This document shows, piece by piece, positions 29,962 through 40,581 of a DNA stretch of 64,000 bases. How positions within the stretch are numbered: the first letter of the stretch is position 1; the number at the start of each line of letters is the position of its first letter. A model generated the notes under the pieces. The model was not told where the DNA came from. It saw nothing but the letters and a program-made list of their open reading frames with translations, and made no database searches. Location: NCBI GenBank assembly GCA_023525715.1, contig CM042010.1, forward strand, positions 61,803,729 to 61,867,728. The letters run 5' to 3'. The translations under genes were made by a program, and so were the position numbers. Source of the stretch: Cichorium intybus (lineage: Eukaryota; Streptophyta; Magnoliopsida; Asterales; Asteraceae).

Positions 29962-31334
29962 AGCAAATCCAGCACCAGCTAAAACAAAAGCAGGAACAGA
30001 AAGCAGCCATGATGAAACAACTAGAAACAATCAAGAAGGAAGAAGAACAGCTCCAACAAACACTGCAGATATTGTCAACACAGTTCACTCCAGTCAAAGA
30101 AGACGCAGAAAAGTCAACAGGCAGTTCAACCATTCCACCTACACCAACAATCCAGCAAATTTCATCAGACAATACCGATAAACAACAGGAGAAGCCATCA
30201 TCATCCACATGTAACTCTCAAGAAATATTCAAAACTCATCAACAATCAACTGAGGCAGAAACGAAGAAATGGTACGTTATTTTTAACGGACCACACAAAG
30301 GAATCTATAACGATTGGGGAATTGCAAATTCTCATATCGTTGGAAAGAACGTTACACACAATAGTTACAAAACAAAAGCTGAAGCAGAAACAACATTCAG
30401 AGAAGCATACAAAACGGTTACAACTGAAACCGTTGAAAAATCATCAAAGACAACCATCCTTGGAATCCTTCCAAAAACAGAACCACAACCAAAGTCTTTA
30501 AACCAGTTAAACGCAGCCAAAGCAGCCAAAGCAGCCCTACAAGCTATACCATTTACAAAAGAAAAAGAATTAATGAAAAAACCAACCACAGAAAAATTCG
30601 CAAAATTATGGGACAGCCTAGTCTCATACACAGAGGTCCATTCACTAATGGGCTTTTACCCAGTCATAAGAAAGCCAGGCCCAAAAGCAATCTTCTTAGC
30701 CAACCTTACCGATCCAATGACTCTTTGGGAATATTTCACCCATGGATTCATCGATACAATCTACCTAAATGGAAACAACCTACAGTGCATAAGTGAATTT
30801 CCAACTAATTTTCAATCAGTCATCTGCCATTACAAAACACGTTTTGCCAAGGAACGTGATTTATTCATTAAATTACATTCCAGCTATCCATTTTTTGACG
30901 AAGACTCACAGCTACTAGTTCCAAGCATTACATTTGCATACATAGGAATCAGTAATGGAACTAAGCCAACTAAAGACGAACTTCCACATGAAACACCAAC
31001 ACAAGATCATCTAATTTTTTCATTAGCAGGAGTTTATTTAGCCTCTTCAAGAATAGGCAACGGAAAAGAACAAAGATCACAAGTTAGAATAAACTATTGC
31101 AGCAAAACATTTCTACTATATACACCAATTGACACAGAAATATCCACTGAAGGAATGCAAGCTGTAGAACGATTCGAAGAACCATTTGAAAAATTCTCAC
31201 ATCATCTAGCCGTTCTACCTGCAGAAATTAAAAAACAATTATGCAAACATATTATGCATTTTCCACGTCACCAATGTAATTATTGTCAAGAAAACAAGGA
31301 AGAGACACCATTCATGGAGATAATGGAAGAGTAA
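29946..31334 (+). CDS. TAV/viroplasmin (inclusion-body protein), 462 aa, intact (B1)
   Basis: Residues 1-47 form a predicted coiled coil (KQIQHQLKQKQEQKAAMMKQ), 48-105 are Ser/Thr/Pro/Gln-rich, and 108-155 match the caulimovirus viroplasmin domain (WYVIFNGPHKGIYNDWG). The rest is the large C-terminal part with a Cys/His cluster (CKHIMHFPRHQCNYC, ~433-447). In the family this protein builds virus factories and allows reinitiation of translation on polycistronic RNA, consistent with the overlapping genes here. Variants KEQRSQ and TPIDTEIS mark the B-type TAV. Confidence 0.93.
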   Translation: MEAIMKQIQHQLKQKQEQKAAMMKQLETIKKEEEQLQQTLQILSTQFTPVKEDAEKSTGSSTIPPTPTIQQISSDNTDKQQEKPSSSTCNSQEIFKTHQQSTEAETKKWYVIFNGPHKGIYNDWGIANSHIVGKNVTHNSYKTKAEAETTFREAYKTVTTETVEKSSKTTILGILPKTEPQPKSLNQLNAAKAAKAALQAIPFTKEKELMKKPTTEKFAKLWDSLVSYTEVHSLMGFYPVIRKPGPKAIFLANLTDPMTLWEYFTHGFIDTIYLNGNNLQCISEFPTNFQSVICHYKTRFAKERDLFIKLHSSYPFFDEDSQLLVPSITFAYIGISNGTKPTKDELPHETPTQDHLIFSLAGVYLASSRIGNGKEQRSQVRINYCSKTFLLYTPIDTEISTEGMQAVERFEEPFEKFSHHLAVLPAEIKKQLCKHIMHFPRHQCNYCQENKEETPFMEIMEE

Positions 31335-31836
31335 TACACAACAGTGCACAGCACTCATCAAAAGCATTCAATCATTATGCACAACGCATTTTTCGCGGTG
31401 GTGAGGATTTGGATTTGACACAAAGAATATTTGTGGCCCCTCCCCTCATCATATATTGTAATAATGTAGACTTATAGTTTTTGTCGTTTGTTTTTAATTA
31501 TGTAAATTAGGTGCCAGTCACCATCCTATAGTTTGTCTTTATTTGTAAGTGCTAGACACAATAATGTAGTGTCAATAATAGCACGTATGCAGTAACAGCC
31601 CTCACGTACTATAAATAAGGCGTTTGCCTAGTGTAATAAATCAGAGCTTATTTGTGTTGAGTTTTGAGTGCTCGCAAAATTCCTCTGTTGAAGCCTTATG
31701 CTTCTGAATAGCAGAGTTCTCTGTTGAAGCCTCGCGCTTCTGAATAGCAGAGCCTATCGAAGCATCTACGAAGCAGTTAATCAACGCATCAATCCAAGCA
31801 TCAGTCAGGTACATCCCTTACACATCTTCATACATC
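31335..31836 (+). promoter_or_regulatory. LIR class alpha (B1)
   Basis: TATAAATA at 31610-31617, AATAAA at 31635-31640, twin stem-loops at about 31682-31751. Transcription runs right into the leader ORF and then into an antisense LIR, because block A3 begins within 0.5 kb. Confidence 0.75.
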
Positions 31837-32019
31837 ATGACCGATTCGAAAATACAAATACAAAACAATCGATATTATTTTGCATTAAAGATTCATAAAC
31901 AAAGATTTAAAAATAGAATTGAACGTAATATCCATCTCCCTGTAACACAGTTAGAGGTTGATATCTACGATAATCAGCTTAAGTATCTACATGCAAGAAT
32001 TTCAGAAACCACATGTTAA
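31837..32019 (+). CDS. Leader ORF, 60 aa (B1)
   Basis: Intact consensus form: MTDSKIQIQNNRYYFALKIH start, ending ARISETTC. About 60 nt later the leader is cut before its PBS and joined to the inverted LIR of A3. Function unknown; no recognised domain. Confidence 0.6.
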   Translation: MTDSKIQIQNNRYYFALKIHKQRFKNRIERNIHLPVTQLEVDIYDNQLKYLHARISETTC

Positions 32020-32084
32020 ACCATTCCGCATTTATTTTGCTATATTTCTGTTATTATCCATGTTTCCCATTTATGTTTCCCCAT

Positions 32085-32475
32085 TGCCTGGACGATGCGT
32101 TGATTAACTACTTCGTGGATACTTCGATAGGCTCTGCTATTCAGAAGCGCGAGGCTTCAACAGAGAACTCTGCTATTCAGAAGCATAAGGCTTCAACAGA
32201 GGAATTTTGAGAGCACTCAAAACTTAACACAAATAAGCTCTGATTTATTACACTAGGCAAACGCCTTATTTATAGTACATGAGGGCTGCTACTGCATACG
32301 TGCTATTATTGACACTACATTAATGTGTCTAGCACTTACAAATAAAGACAAACTATAGGATGGTGACTGGCACCTAATTTACATAATTAAAAACAAACGA
32401 CAAAAACTAAAAGTCTACATTATTACAAGATATGATGAGGGAGGGGCCACAAATATTCTTTGTGTCAAATCCAAA
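32085..32475 (-). promoter_or_regulatory. LIR class alpha, inverted (A3 left end)
   Basis: TATAAATA on the minus strand at 32267-32274. It is joined at 32475 directly to the RNase H part of the polyprotein, so TAV is missing between them. It faces the promoter at 31610 across 0.66 kb. Confidence 0.7.
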
Positions 32476-34165
32476 TCCAATTACTGTATACTTTTGATGA
32501 TACTTTTGTATCATTGTATGCTTCGAATGGTTTAGGCAGAAGGTTTCCCTCGGTGTCTAAACCCAATAATATTTTTCCATGTATAATTGCTTTTAGGCAT
32601 CCTGCCCATGTATCTTTTGATGCATCCGTTTCGACTATTAAAAAGTCGTCCGGTTGCGAGTTGTATAGTGTTGGTAAAACATGAATTTTTTCTTTTATAT
32701 TTTTGACTAAAATAGTATCTTTATTGGTCCAAGACCATGGTATTTTTTCTGATATTTTCTTTTGTAAAATTCTTCTTTCATTTGCTAAATTTTTTAGAAA
32801 ACCTTGTTCTGCGATGTAGTTTAAACAGCCAAGAAATCGTTGTATTTGTTTCCGGTTTTCTAGTTTATCGGGAAATAAATACAATTTTTCTCGAACATTA
32901 TCTGTTAAAGAAAGTTGTCCGTTTTCTTCGATTTTTAGTCCTAAATATTCAACTTTAGTTTGTAAAAGTTTAGATTTCTTTTTTGATAAAACTAAACCTT
33001 TTTCTTTAATTCTTTGTAAAACTTTAATAACTGCTTCAAGGTGTAATTGTTCATTTCCATTGGTAAAAACAATAATATCATCAATATATGCAAGACATAT
33101 TTGATCCAAACCATTTAAGGTTGAATCCATAAACCTTTGATATATTGCGGGTGCTTGTTTTAGACCAAATGGTAGAACGTTCCATTCGTAGTGTCGCTGA
33201 GGTGGACATGAAAAAGCCGTTAGTGGTTTCGTATCTTCGTGTAGTCGTAGTTGCCAATATCCTGATTTTGCATCAAATGTGCTAAAGTGTGTATTTCCTT
33301 TTAGTTTTTCTAAAATGTATTCTTTTCTTGGTAATTTATATGAATATCCAATAGTTGCATCATTCATTTTTTTATAATTAATAACCATTCTTCTTTTTCC
33401 TCATTTTATTTCATTATGATTTTCTACATAAAAGGCGGGTGCAGAGTGTGGACTCGTGCTATTTCTTATAATTCCTTTTTCTAAAAGCTGACTACATTCG
33501 GTTTTAAACTCATTTACATCTTTTATACTATATGGTATTTTATTAGGTACATTAATTTCTGCTTTAGGATCTTTTAGTAGTATTTTAATTTCTTGATTAT
33601 TTGTGTTTTTTAATTTATCTAATGGATTTTCACTACATACTTCTTCTAGTTGTTTTTCAGCAATATCTTTTGTTAATGTTAATAATACTCGTAGTTGAAA
33701 ACCAACTTCTTGTTTCATTATTTTAATAAGATCATATTGTTTAATTATAGAGGTTTTTATAATTCCTTTAGATGGGTGTTTGATGCTTATGTATTCGGTT
33801 GTTTGAACAAAAGGATTATATAATTTTAAAAAATTATTTCCAATAACAAGATCTATTCCTGAATCATGTTGATATATGGTTGGTGTGATAAAAGGAGTTT
33901 TTTCTATAATAACACTAATATTTCTTCCTACATACCAAATGTTATGTAAAGATTTATCAGCAATAGTAATTTTAATTGGTATTTTAAGTTTTTCCCATTT
34001 TGCTAAAATATTCTTTTTTCCAAAACATAGTGTTGCACCTGTATCAATATATGCGATTACTTTTCGATTATCTATTGTGGTTGTTATAAATGCACTATTA
34101 GGGTTAACTTTAGGTTTTTCTTTACTTTTTTGATTGCTATATTTGCTATATTTATTATTAGTCAT
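32465..34165 (-). pseudogene. Protease-RT polyprotein, 3'-truncated (A3)
   Basis: Starts ATG at 34165. Protease has IDTGAT. One internal stop (CGA to TGA, 33401-33403) separates 254 N-terminal codons from 307 RT codons with motifs A, B and YIDD intact. The frame ends after one hairpin unit at the LIR junction; RNase H is missing from TDAS onward except for ~35 residues. A substitution puts Tyr in DATIGYSYKL. Confidence 0.9.
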
Positions 34166-34304
34166 GACAATTACTAAATAATTGATCTAATATATCATTA
34201 TTTATATAATTTTTTAATATAATATTTTTATAACTATTTTCTTTATTTCTTTTATACTTTTTAAACCATGTTTTGAATTTTTGTAACATATTTTTGATTA
34301 CCAT
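34158..34304 (-). CDS. ORF3, 48 aa (A3)
   Basis: Intact, with start and end overlaps as in A2. Confidence 0.5.
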   Translation of the reverse strand: MVIKNMLQKFKTWFKKYKRNKENSYKNIILKNYINNDILDQLFSNCHD

Positions 34305-34537
34305 GGTAAAGGTGGTTTGATAGAAAGTGGTTGTTTAGTATTTTTAACTTCTAATAATTTATAAATCTGTTCAATTTTTTGTAATATCTCTGGTATTTGT
34401 TTTACCAATAATTGTTGTTTCATTTCTATGAGATTGTTTAGTTTTTTATTTATTATATGCATTTTTTCATTTACTGTCATTTCATCTTTCATTTGTAATT
34501 CTATATCATTTATTTTACTACTAGATGATTCTGTCAT
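34298..34537 (-). CDS. ORF2, 79 aa coiled-coil protein (A3)
   Basis: Full-length form beginning MTESSSSKINDIE and ending PPLPW. The start overlaps the MP stop as ATGA. Confidence 0.6.
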   Translation of the reverse strand: MTESSSSKINDIELQMKDEMTVNEKMHIINKKLNNLIEMKQQLLVKQIPEILQKIEQIYKLLEVKNTKQPLSIKPPLPW

Positions 34538-35484
34538 ATTCGTAAACTTAATGATCTAATCATTTCTTTTATTTCTTCAATGTTTTCATCTTTTGTATTT
34601 TCCGTAGATGTTGAAGGTTGTATTTCTGAAATAGAGGATCTTCCTATAATTGTTGAAATTGGAGGCTCTATTATTGGGTCTCTTTTAACTAAAGGTGTAA
34701 TTATTTGTTGTCGAAAATCTATTTCATAAACTGGTTTATTATCTATTCTTTTTGGTGATTCAAGAGATAATAAAGGTTCAAATAGTTTATCAATATGAAT
34801 TCTATCTTCTGTTTTAAATGTAATACTATGATGAGAATTTGTTAATGCATAGTTTATTTGATATGTTAAAGTAAAAGGATGATTTCCTTTTAACATAAAA
34901 TTTTGTCTTAATAATTTATATCTTACTGTAATACTAGTACTTAGATTTCTATCTTTTAAACTAAGTCCTAATTGTATATTTATATTAAATTTTATTTTTC
35001 CTTCAATTAAATTTCCTTTTCCTTTTGCAATAATACTTTCTTGACTATTAATTATACGATCATCTCTAATTTCTAATTCTATTGGTGTATCTAAATCACT
35101 AAAAGTACTTTTCAAAATTACTTGAATTGTAGATATATGAATATATGCTATCTTTGATCGATCTATTTCTTTGATATGTTGTATTTTATTTTTGATTTGT
35201 TGTTTATTAATAATAGGTATAATTATATTTCCTTGAGTTGATTCTATAGGTATCGGTTCTTCACCTACTATTTTACCATAATAAATAATATTTTTTCTTG
35301 AAAATAGATTTTTAAGTGTATCGTATTTAAAATTATGTTTTTCTGATAATGTAAAATTTGATTTTCTAATAGCATCTTTATTTATATTATTTTTACTAAC
35401 TAGAGCATCAAATATATATCCTGATTCATTTTCTTCGTTATTAATAATTATTGATTCATTATTCTCGTTAGATGTAGACATCAT
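34534..35484 (-). CDS. Movement protein, 316 aa, intact (A3)
   Basis: Full length. Differs from A1 by LSTSIT for LSNSIT, YEIDFR for YETDFR and ENTKDEN near the C-terminus. Confidence 0.9.
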   Translation of the reverse strand: MMSTSNENNESIIINNEENESGYIFDALVSKNNINKDAIRKSNFTLSEKHNFKYDTLKNLFSRKNIIYYGKIVGEEPIPIESTQGNIIIPIINKQQIKNKIQHIKEIDRSKIAYIHISTIQVILKSTFSDLDTPIELEIRDDRIINSQESIIAKGKGNLIEGKIKFNINIQLGLSLKDRNLSTSITVRYKLLRQNFMLKGNHPFTLTYQINYALTNSHHSITFKTEDRIHIDKLFEPLLSLESPKRIDNKPVYEIDFRQQIITPLVKRDPIIEPPISTIIGRSSISEIQPSTSTENTKDENIEEIKEMIRSLSLRI

Positions 35485-35897
35485 AAGAGTTGTTTTTTAA
35501 TTAAATCGTTGCTTATATTTACTAATTATAGTATTTATTAAAATCATAACTTAGCTTTCAATCTTGACTTATCTTTCTAATTAAATATTGTTATTTGTCA
35601 TATTAGATTGTAGTTTAGCTCGTTACTTATCATGAATTAAATTGTTACTTAGCTCTGATATAGTAAAATCGTTACTTATCTTTGATATAGTAAAATCGTT
35701 ACTTAGCTTATTTACTTAGCTTATTAATTAAATCGTTGTTAATCATTTTTTTTATTTCTAATCTACTAGAATTGTTGTGTAGCTCTGATCTTAATTAAAT
35801 TGTTGTTAATTGTTGCTTAAATCGTTACTTAGCTCTGATATAGTAAAATCGTTACTTAGCTCTGATACAGTAAAATCGTTACTTAGCTCTGATACCA
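35485..35897 (-). other. MP leader, PBS repeats and PBS (A3)
   Basis: The PBS TGGTATCAGAGC is exact at 35886-35897 (minus). Two long repeat units follow immediately (ATCAGAGCTAAGTAACG, then ACTGTATCAGAGC), then the shared ~110-bp stretch and two more units. Confidence 0.8.
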
Positions 35898-35962
35898 AAT
35901 GGGGAAACATAAATGGACATATGGATAATAACAGAAATATAGCAAAATAAATGCGGAATGGT

Positions 35963-36145
35963 TTAACATGTGGTTTCTGAAATTCTTGCATGTAGATACT
36001 TAAGCTGATTATCGTAGATATCAACCTCTAACTGTGTTACAGGGAGATGGATATTACGTTCAATTGTATTTTTAAATCTTTGTTTATGAATCTTTAATGC
36101 AAAATAATATCGATTGTTTTGTATTTGTATTTTCGAATCGGTCAT
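35963..36145 (-). CDS. Leader ORF, 60 aa (A3)
   Basis: Intact, with Thr for Arg in the RFKNRIERN block. Confidence 0.5.
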   Translation of the reverse strand: MTDSKIQIQNNRYYFALKIHKQRFKNTIERNIHLPVTQLEVDIYDNQLKYLHARISETTC

Positions 36146-36629
36146 GATGTATGAGGATGTGTAAGGGATGTACCTGACTGATGTCTGGACGATGCGTTGA
36201 TTAACTGCTTCATGGATACTTCGATAGGCTCTGCTATTCAGAAGCGCGAGGCTTCAACAGAGAACTCTGCTATTCAGAAGCATAAGGCTTCAACAGAGGA
36301 ATTTTGAGAGCACTCAAAACTTAACACAAATAAGCTCTGCTTTATTACACTAGAGTCTAATAGTATCCTACACTAATAATACACTAACTAGTGGTGTCTA
36401 GCACTACATTATTGTGTCTAGCACCATAACAATAAAGACAAACTACATGATGGTGACTAGCACGTAATTTACATAATGGAAAACAAACGACAAAATATAA
36501 AAGTCTACATAATGGTAGATATGATGAGGGTGGGGTTTACAAATATTATTTGTGAATAAATCCAAATCCTCACCACCGTGAATTAAGCGTCGTTGATTGC
36601 TTTTGTTGAGTGTGGTATACTGTTGTGTA
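36146..36629 (-). promoter_or_regulatory. LIR class beta, TATA box deleted (A3)
   Basis: Twin stem-loops and AATAAA region are present up to ~36355. There the sequence jumps to TAGAGTCTAATAG, removing the TATA box and ~45 bp. The hairpin at 36535-36555 has lost perfect symmetry (AAATATTATTTG). Probably inactive as a promoter. Confidence 0.7.
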
Positions 36630-37997
36630 CTATTCTTCCATTATCTCCATGAATGGTGTCTCGTCCTTGTCTTCTTGACAATAATTGCATTGGTGACGTG
36701 GAAAATGCATAATATGCTTGCATAATTGTTTTTTAATTTCTGCAGGTAGAACGGCAAGATGATGAGAGAATGTTTCAAATGGTTCTTCAAATCGTTCTAC
36801 GGCTTGCATTCCTTCAGTTGATATTTCTGTGTCAGTTGGTGTATATAGTAGAAATATTTTGCTGCAATAGTTTATTCTAACTTGTGACCTTTGTTCTTTT
36901 CCGTTGCCTATTCTTGAAGAGGCTAAATAAACTCCTGCTAATGCAAAAATTAGATGGTTTTGTGTTGGTGTTTCGTGTGGTAGTTCATCTTTTGTTGGCT
37001 TGGATCCATTACTAATTCCCATGTATGCAAATGTAATGCTTGGAATTAGTAGCTGTGAGTCTTCATCAAAAAATGGATAGCTGGAATATAATTTAATGAA
37101 TAAATCACGTTCCTTGGCAAAACGTGTTTTGTAATGGCGGATGACTGATTGAAAATTAGTTGGAAATTCACTTATGCACTGTAGGTTGTTTCCATTTAGT
37201 TAGATTGTATCGATGAATCCATGGGTGAAATATTCCCAAAGAGTCATTGGATCGGTAAGGTTGGCTAAGAAAATTGCTTTTGGGCCTGGTTTTCGTATGA
37301 CTGGATAAAAGCCCATTAGTGAATGGACCTCTGTGTGTATGAGACTAGGCTGTCCCATAATTTTGCGAATTTTTCTGTGGTTGGTTTTTTCATTAATTCT
37401 TTTTCTTTTATAAATGGTATAGCTTGTAGGGCTGCTTTGGCTGCTTTGGCTGCGTTTAACTGGTTTAAAGACTTTGGTTGTGGTTCTGTTTTTGGAAGGA
37501 TTCCAAGGATGGTTGTTTTTGATGATTTTTCAACGGCTTCAGTTGTAACCGTTTTGTATGCTTCTCTGAATGCTGTTTCTGCTTCAGCTTTTGTTTTGTA
37601 ACTTTTGTGTGTAACGTTCTTTCCAACGATATGAGAATTTGCAATTCCCCAATCGTTATAGATTCCTTTGTGTGGTCCGTTAAAAATAACGTACCATTTC
37701 TTCCTTTCTGCATCAGTTGATTGTTGATGAGTTTTGAATATTTCTTGAGTGTTACATGTGGATGATGATGGCTTCTCCTGTTGTTTATCGGATTGTTGGT
37801 GTAGGTGGAATGGTTGAACTGCCTGTTGACTTTTCTGCGTCTTCTTTGACTGGAGTGAACTGTGTTGACAATATCTGCAGTGTTTGTTGGAGCTGTTCTT
37901 CTTCCTTCTTGATTGTTTCTAGTTGCTTCATCATGCCTACTTTTTGTTCCTGCTTCTGTTTTAGCTGGTGCTGGATTTGCTTCATAATGGCTTCCAT
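36630..37997 (-). pseudogene. TAV/viroplasmin, broken (A3)
   Basis: A 23-nt deletion near 37790 cuts the frame after TPTIR. There is a 2-nt insertion near 37335 and a stop in the YLNG block near 37200. The C-terminal 130 codons remain open. Confidence 0.88.
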
Positions 37998-38512
37998 TCT
38001 CTCGTCAATGTATCTGCTATGTGGTTGTGCTCAGTCTTTATGTACCTGAGATATCGATGAAACTGGTGTAATTGTAACTGCCAACGGATTAGCCTTCCAC
38101 GACAGTAATCTTCTTGTAACTTGTATCGCCAGAATCCTAACATATATTTTGAATCTGTTCGGAATTCAAATCTTGTCTGTAGTAGATCGATTTTCCATTT
38201 CTTTAAGGTTCTGAGACATGCCAGTGTTTCTCTTTCATGTGTACTGTAGTTTTGTTCAGTTTGGGAAAATGTTCCCGATACATATTTACATAATTTTTTC
38301 TCGTATTTATCAGTTTTTAATACTTCTGATGATACTTTTGTATCAATGTATGCTTCTGGTAATACTTTCGTATTACTGTTTACTTTTGATGATACTTTCG
38401 TATCACTGTATGCTTCTGGTAATACTTTCGTATCACTTTCGTATTACTTTAGCATACAGTGATACTTTCGTATCACTGTATGCTTCTGGTAATACTTTCG
38501 TATTACTGTAGA
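37982..38512 (-). pseudogene. RNase H C-terminal fragment with hairpin units (A3)
   Basis: Carries the type A RNase H core (YSTHERETLA, DSKYLL, LRYIKTEHNHIADTL) and a short hairpin array (38329-38510) in which one segment is partly inverted (CGTATTACTTTAGCATACAGTG). The array end is joined at 38513 to the plus-strand LIR of B2, so RT is missing. Confidence 0.8.
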
Positions 38513-38929
38513 GGATTTGGATTTATTCACAAAGAATATTTGTGAACCCCACCCTCATCATATCTACCATTATGTAGACTTTTATATTTTGTCGTTTGTT
38601 TTCCATTATGTAAATTAGGTGCTAGTCACCATCATGTAGTTTGTCTTTATTGTTATGGTGCTAGACACAATAATGTAGTTCTAGACACCACTAGTTAGTG
38701 TATTATTAGTGTAGGATACTATTAGACTCTAGAAGAGTCCCTCATGTACTATAAATAAGGCATTTTCCTAGTGTAATAAAACAGAGCTTATTTGTGTTAA
38801 GTTTTGAGTGCTCTCAAAATTCCTCTGTTGAAGCCTTATGCTTCTGAATAGCAGAGATCTCTGTTGAAGCCTCACGCTTCTGAATAGCAGACATCAGTCA
38901 GGTACATCCCTTACACATCTTCATACATC
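38513..38929 (+). promoter_or_regulatory. LIR class beta (B2)
   Basis: Perfect 8-bp inverted repeat TTCACAAA/TTTGTGAA at 38526-38546, TATAAATA at 38750-38757, AATAAA at 38775-38780. The second stem-loop is shortened, the sequence jumping from AGCAGA to CATCAGTCAGG near 38890. This promoter is correctly placed to transcribe the whole B2 block. Confidence 0.75.
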
Positions 38930-39113
38930 ATGACCGATTCGAAAATACAAATACAAAACAATCGATATTATTTTGCATTAAAGATTCATAAACAAAGATT
39001 TAAAAAATAGAATTGAACGTAATATCCATCTCCCTGTAACACAGTTAGAGGTTGATATCTACGATAATCAGCTTAAGTATCTACATGCAAGAATTTCAGA
39101 AACCACATGTTAA
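38930..39113 (+). pseudogene. Leader ORF, frameshifted (B2)
   Basis: One extra A in the AAAAAATAGAATTG run near 39005 ends the frame after ~26 codons. B3 (52878-53061) has the same lesion. Confidence 0.65.
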
Positions 39114-39178
39114 ACCATTCCGCATTTATTTTGCTATATTTCTGTTATTATCCATATGTCCATTTATGTTTCCCCATT

Positions 39179-39190
39179 TGGTATCAGAGC
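39179..39190 (+). other. Primer binding site (B2)
   Basis: Exact TGGTATCAGAGC, 66 nt after the leader ORF, followed by TAAGTAAC. Confidence 0.9.
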
Positions 39191-39357
39191 TAAGTAACAA
39201 TTTAATTCATGATAAGTAACGAGCTAAACTACAATCTAATATGACAAATAACAATATTTAATTAGAAAGATAAGTCAAGATTGAAAGCTAAGTTGTGATT
39301 TTAATAAATACTATAATTAGTAAATATAAGCAACGATTTAATTAAAAAACAACTCTT

Positions 39358-40206
39358 ATGATGTCTACATCTAACGAGAATAATGAATCAATAATTATTA
39401 ATAACGAAGAAAATGAATCAGGATATATATTTGATGCTCTAGTTAGTAAAAATAATATAAATAAAGATGCTATTAGAAAATCAAATTTTACATTATCAGA
39501 AAAACATAATTTTAAATACGATACACTTAAAAATCTATTTTCAAGAAAAAATATTATTTATTATGGTAAAATAGTAGGTGAAGAACCGATACCTATAGAA
39601 TCAACTCAAGGAAATATAATTATACCTATTATTAATAAACAACAAATCAAAAATAAAATACAACATATCAAAGAAATAGATCGATCAAAGATAGCATATA
39701 TTCATATATCTACAATTCAAGTAATTTTGAAAAGTACCTTTAATGATTTAGATACACCAATAGAATTAGAAATTAGAGATGATCGTATAATTAATAGTCA
39801 AGAAAGTATTATTGCAAAAGGAAAAGGAAATTTAATTGAAGGAAAAATAAAATTTAATATAAATATACAATTAGGACTTAGTTTAAAAGATAGAAATCTA
39901 AGTAATAGTATTACAGTAAGATATAAATTATTAAGACAAAATTTTATGTTAAAAGGAAATCATCCTTTTACTTTAACATATCAAATAAACTATGCATTAA
40001 CAAATTCTCATCATAGTATTACATTTAAAACAGAAGATAGAATTCATATTGATAAACTATTTGAACCTTTATTATCTGTTGAATCACCAAAAAGAATAGA
40101 TAATAAACCAGTTTATGAAACAGATTTTCGACAACAAATAATTACACCATTTGGTATTATCCATATGTCCATTTACGTTTCCCCATTTGGTATCATAGCT
40201 AAGTAA
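39358..40206 (+). pseudogene. Movement protein, C-terminus replaced (B2)
   Basis: Duplicate of 25254-26102 with the same junction into half and full PBS sequence (variant PBS at 40188-40199). One difference is Gly for Val in TQGNI. Confidence 0.85.
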
Positions 40207-40581
40207 CGATTTAATGATAAGTAACGATTTAAGCAACAATTAACAACAATTTAATTAAGATCAGAGCTACACAACAATTCTAGTAGATTAGAAATAAAAA
40301 AATGATTAACAACGATTTAATTAATAAGCTAAGTAAATAAGCTAAGTAACGATTTTACTATATCAAAGCTAAGTAACGATTTTATGGTAAGAAACGATTT
40401 TACTATATCAGAGCTAAGTAACAATTTAATTCATGATAAGTAACGAGCTAAACTACAATCTAATATGACAAATAACAATATTTAATTAGAAAGATAAGTC
40501 AAGATTGAAAGCTAAGTTATGATTTTAATAAATACTATAATTAGTAAATATAAGCAACGATTTAATTAAAAAACAACTCTT
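40207..40581 (+). repeat. PBS-like repeats and MP leader (B2)
   Basis: Same arrangement as 26096-26477, nearly identical in sequence. Confidence 0.75.

Noticed and set aside
31335..32475. LIR copies as LTRs of a retrotransposon
   Set aside because: They are not bounded by TG...CA, have no target duplications and occur between TAV and leader as expected for the terminal redundancy of a circular viral genome.
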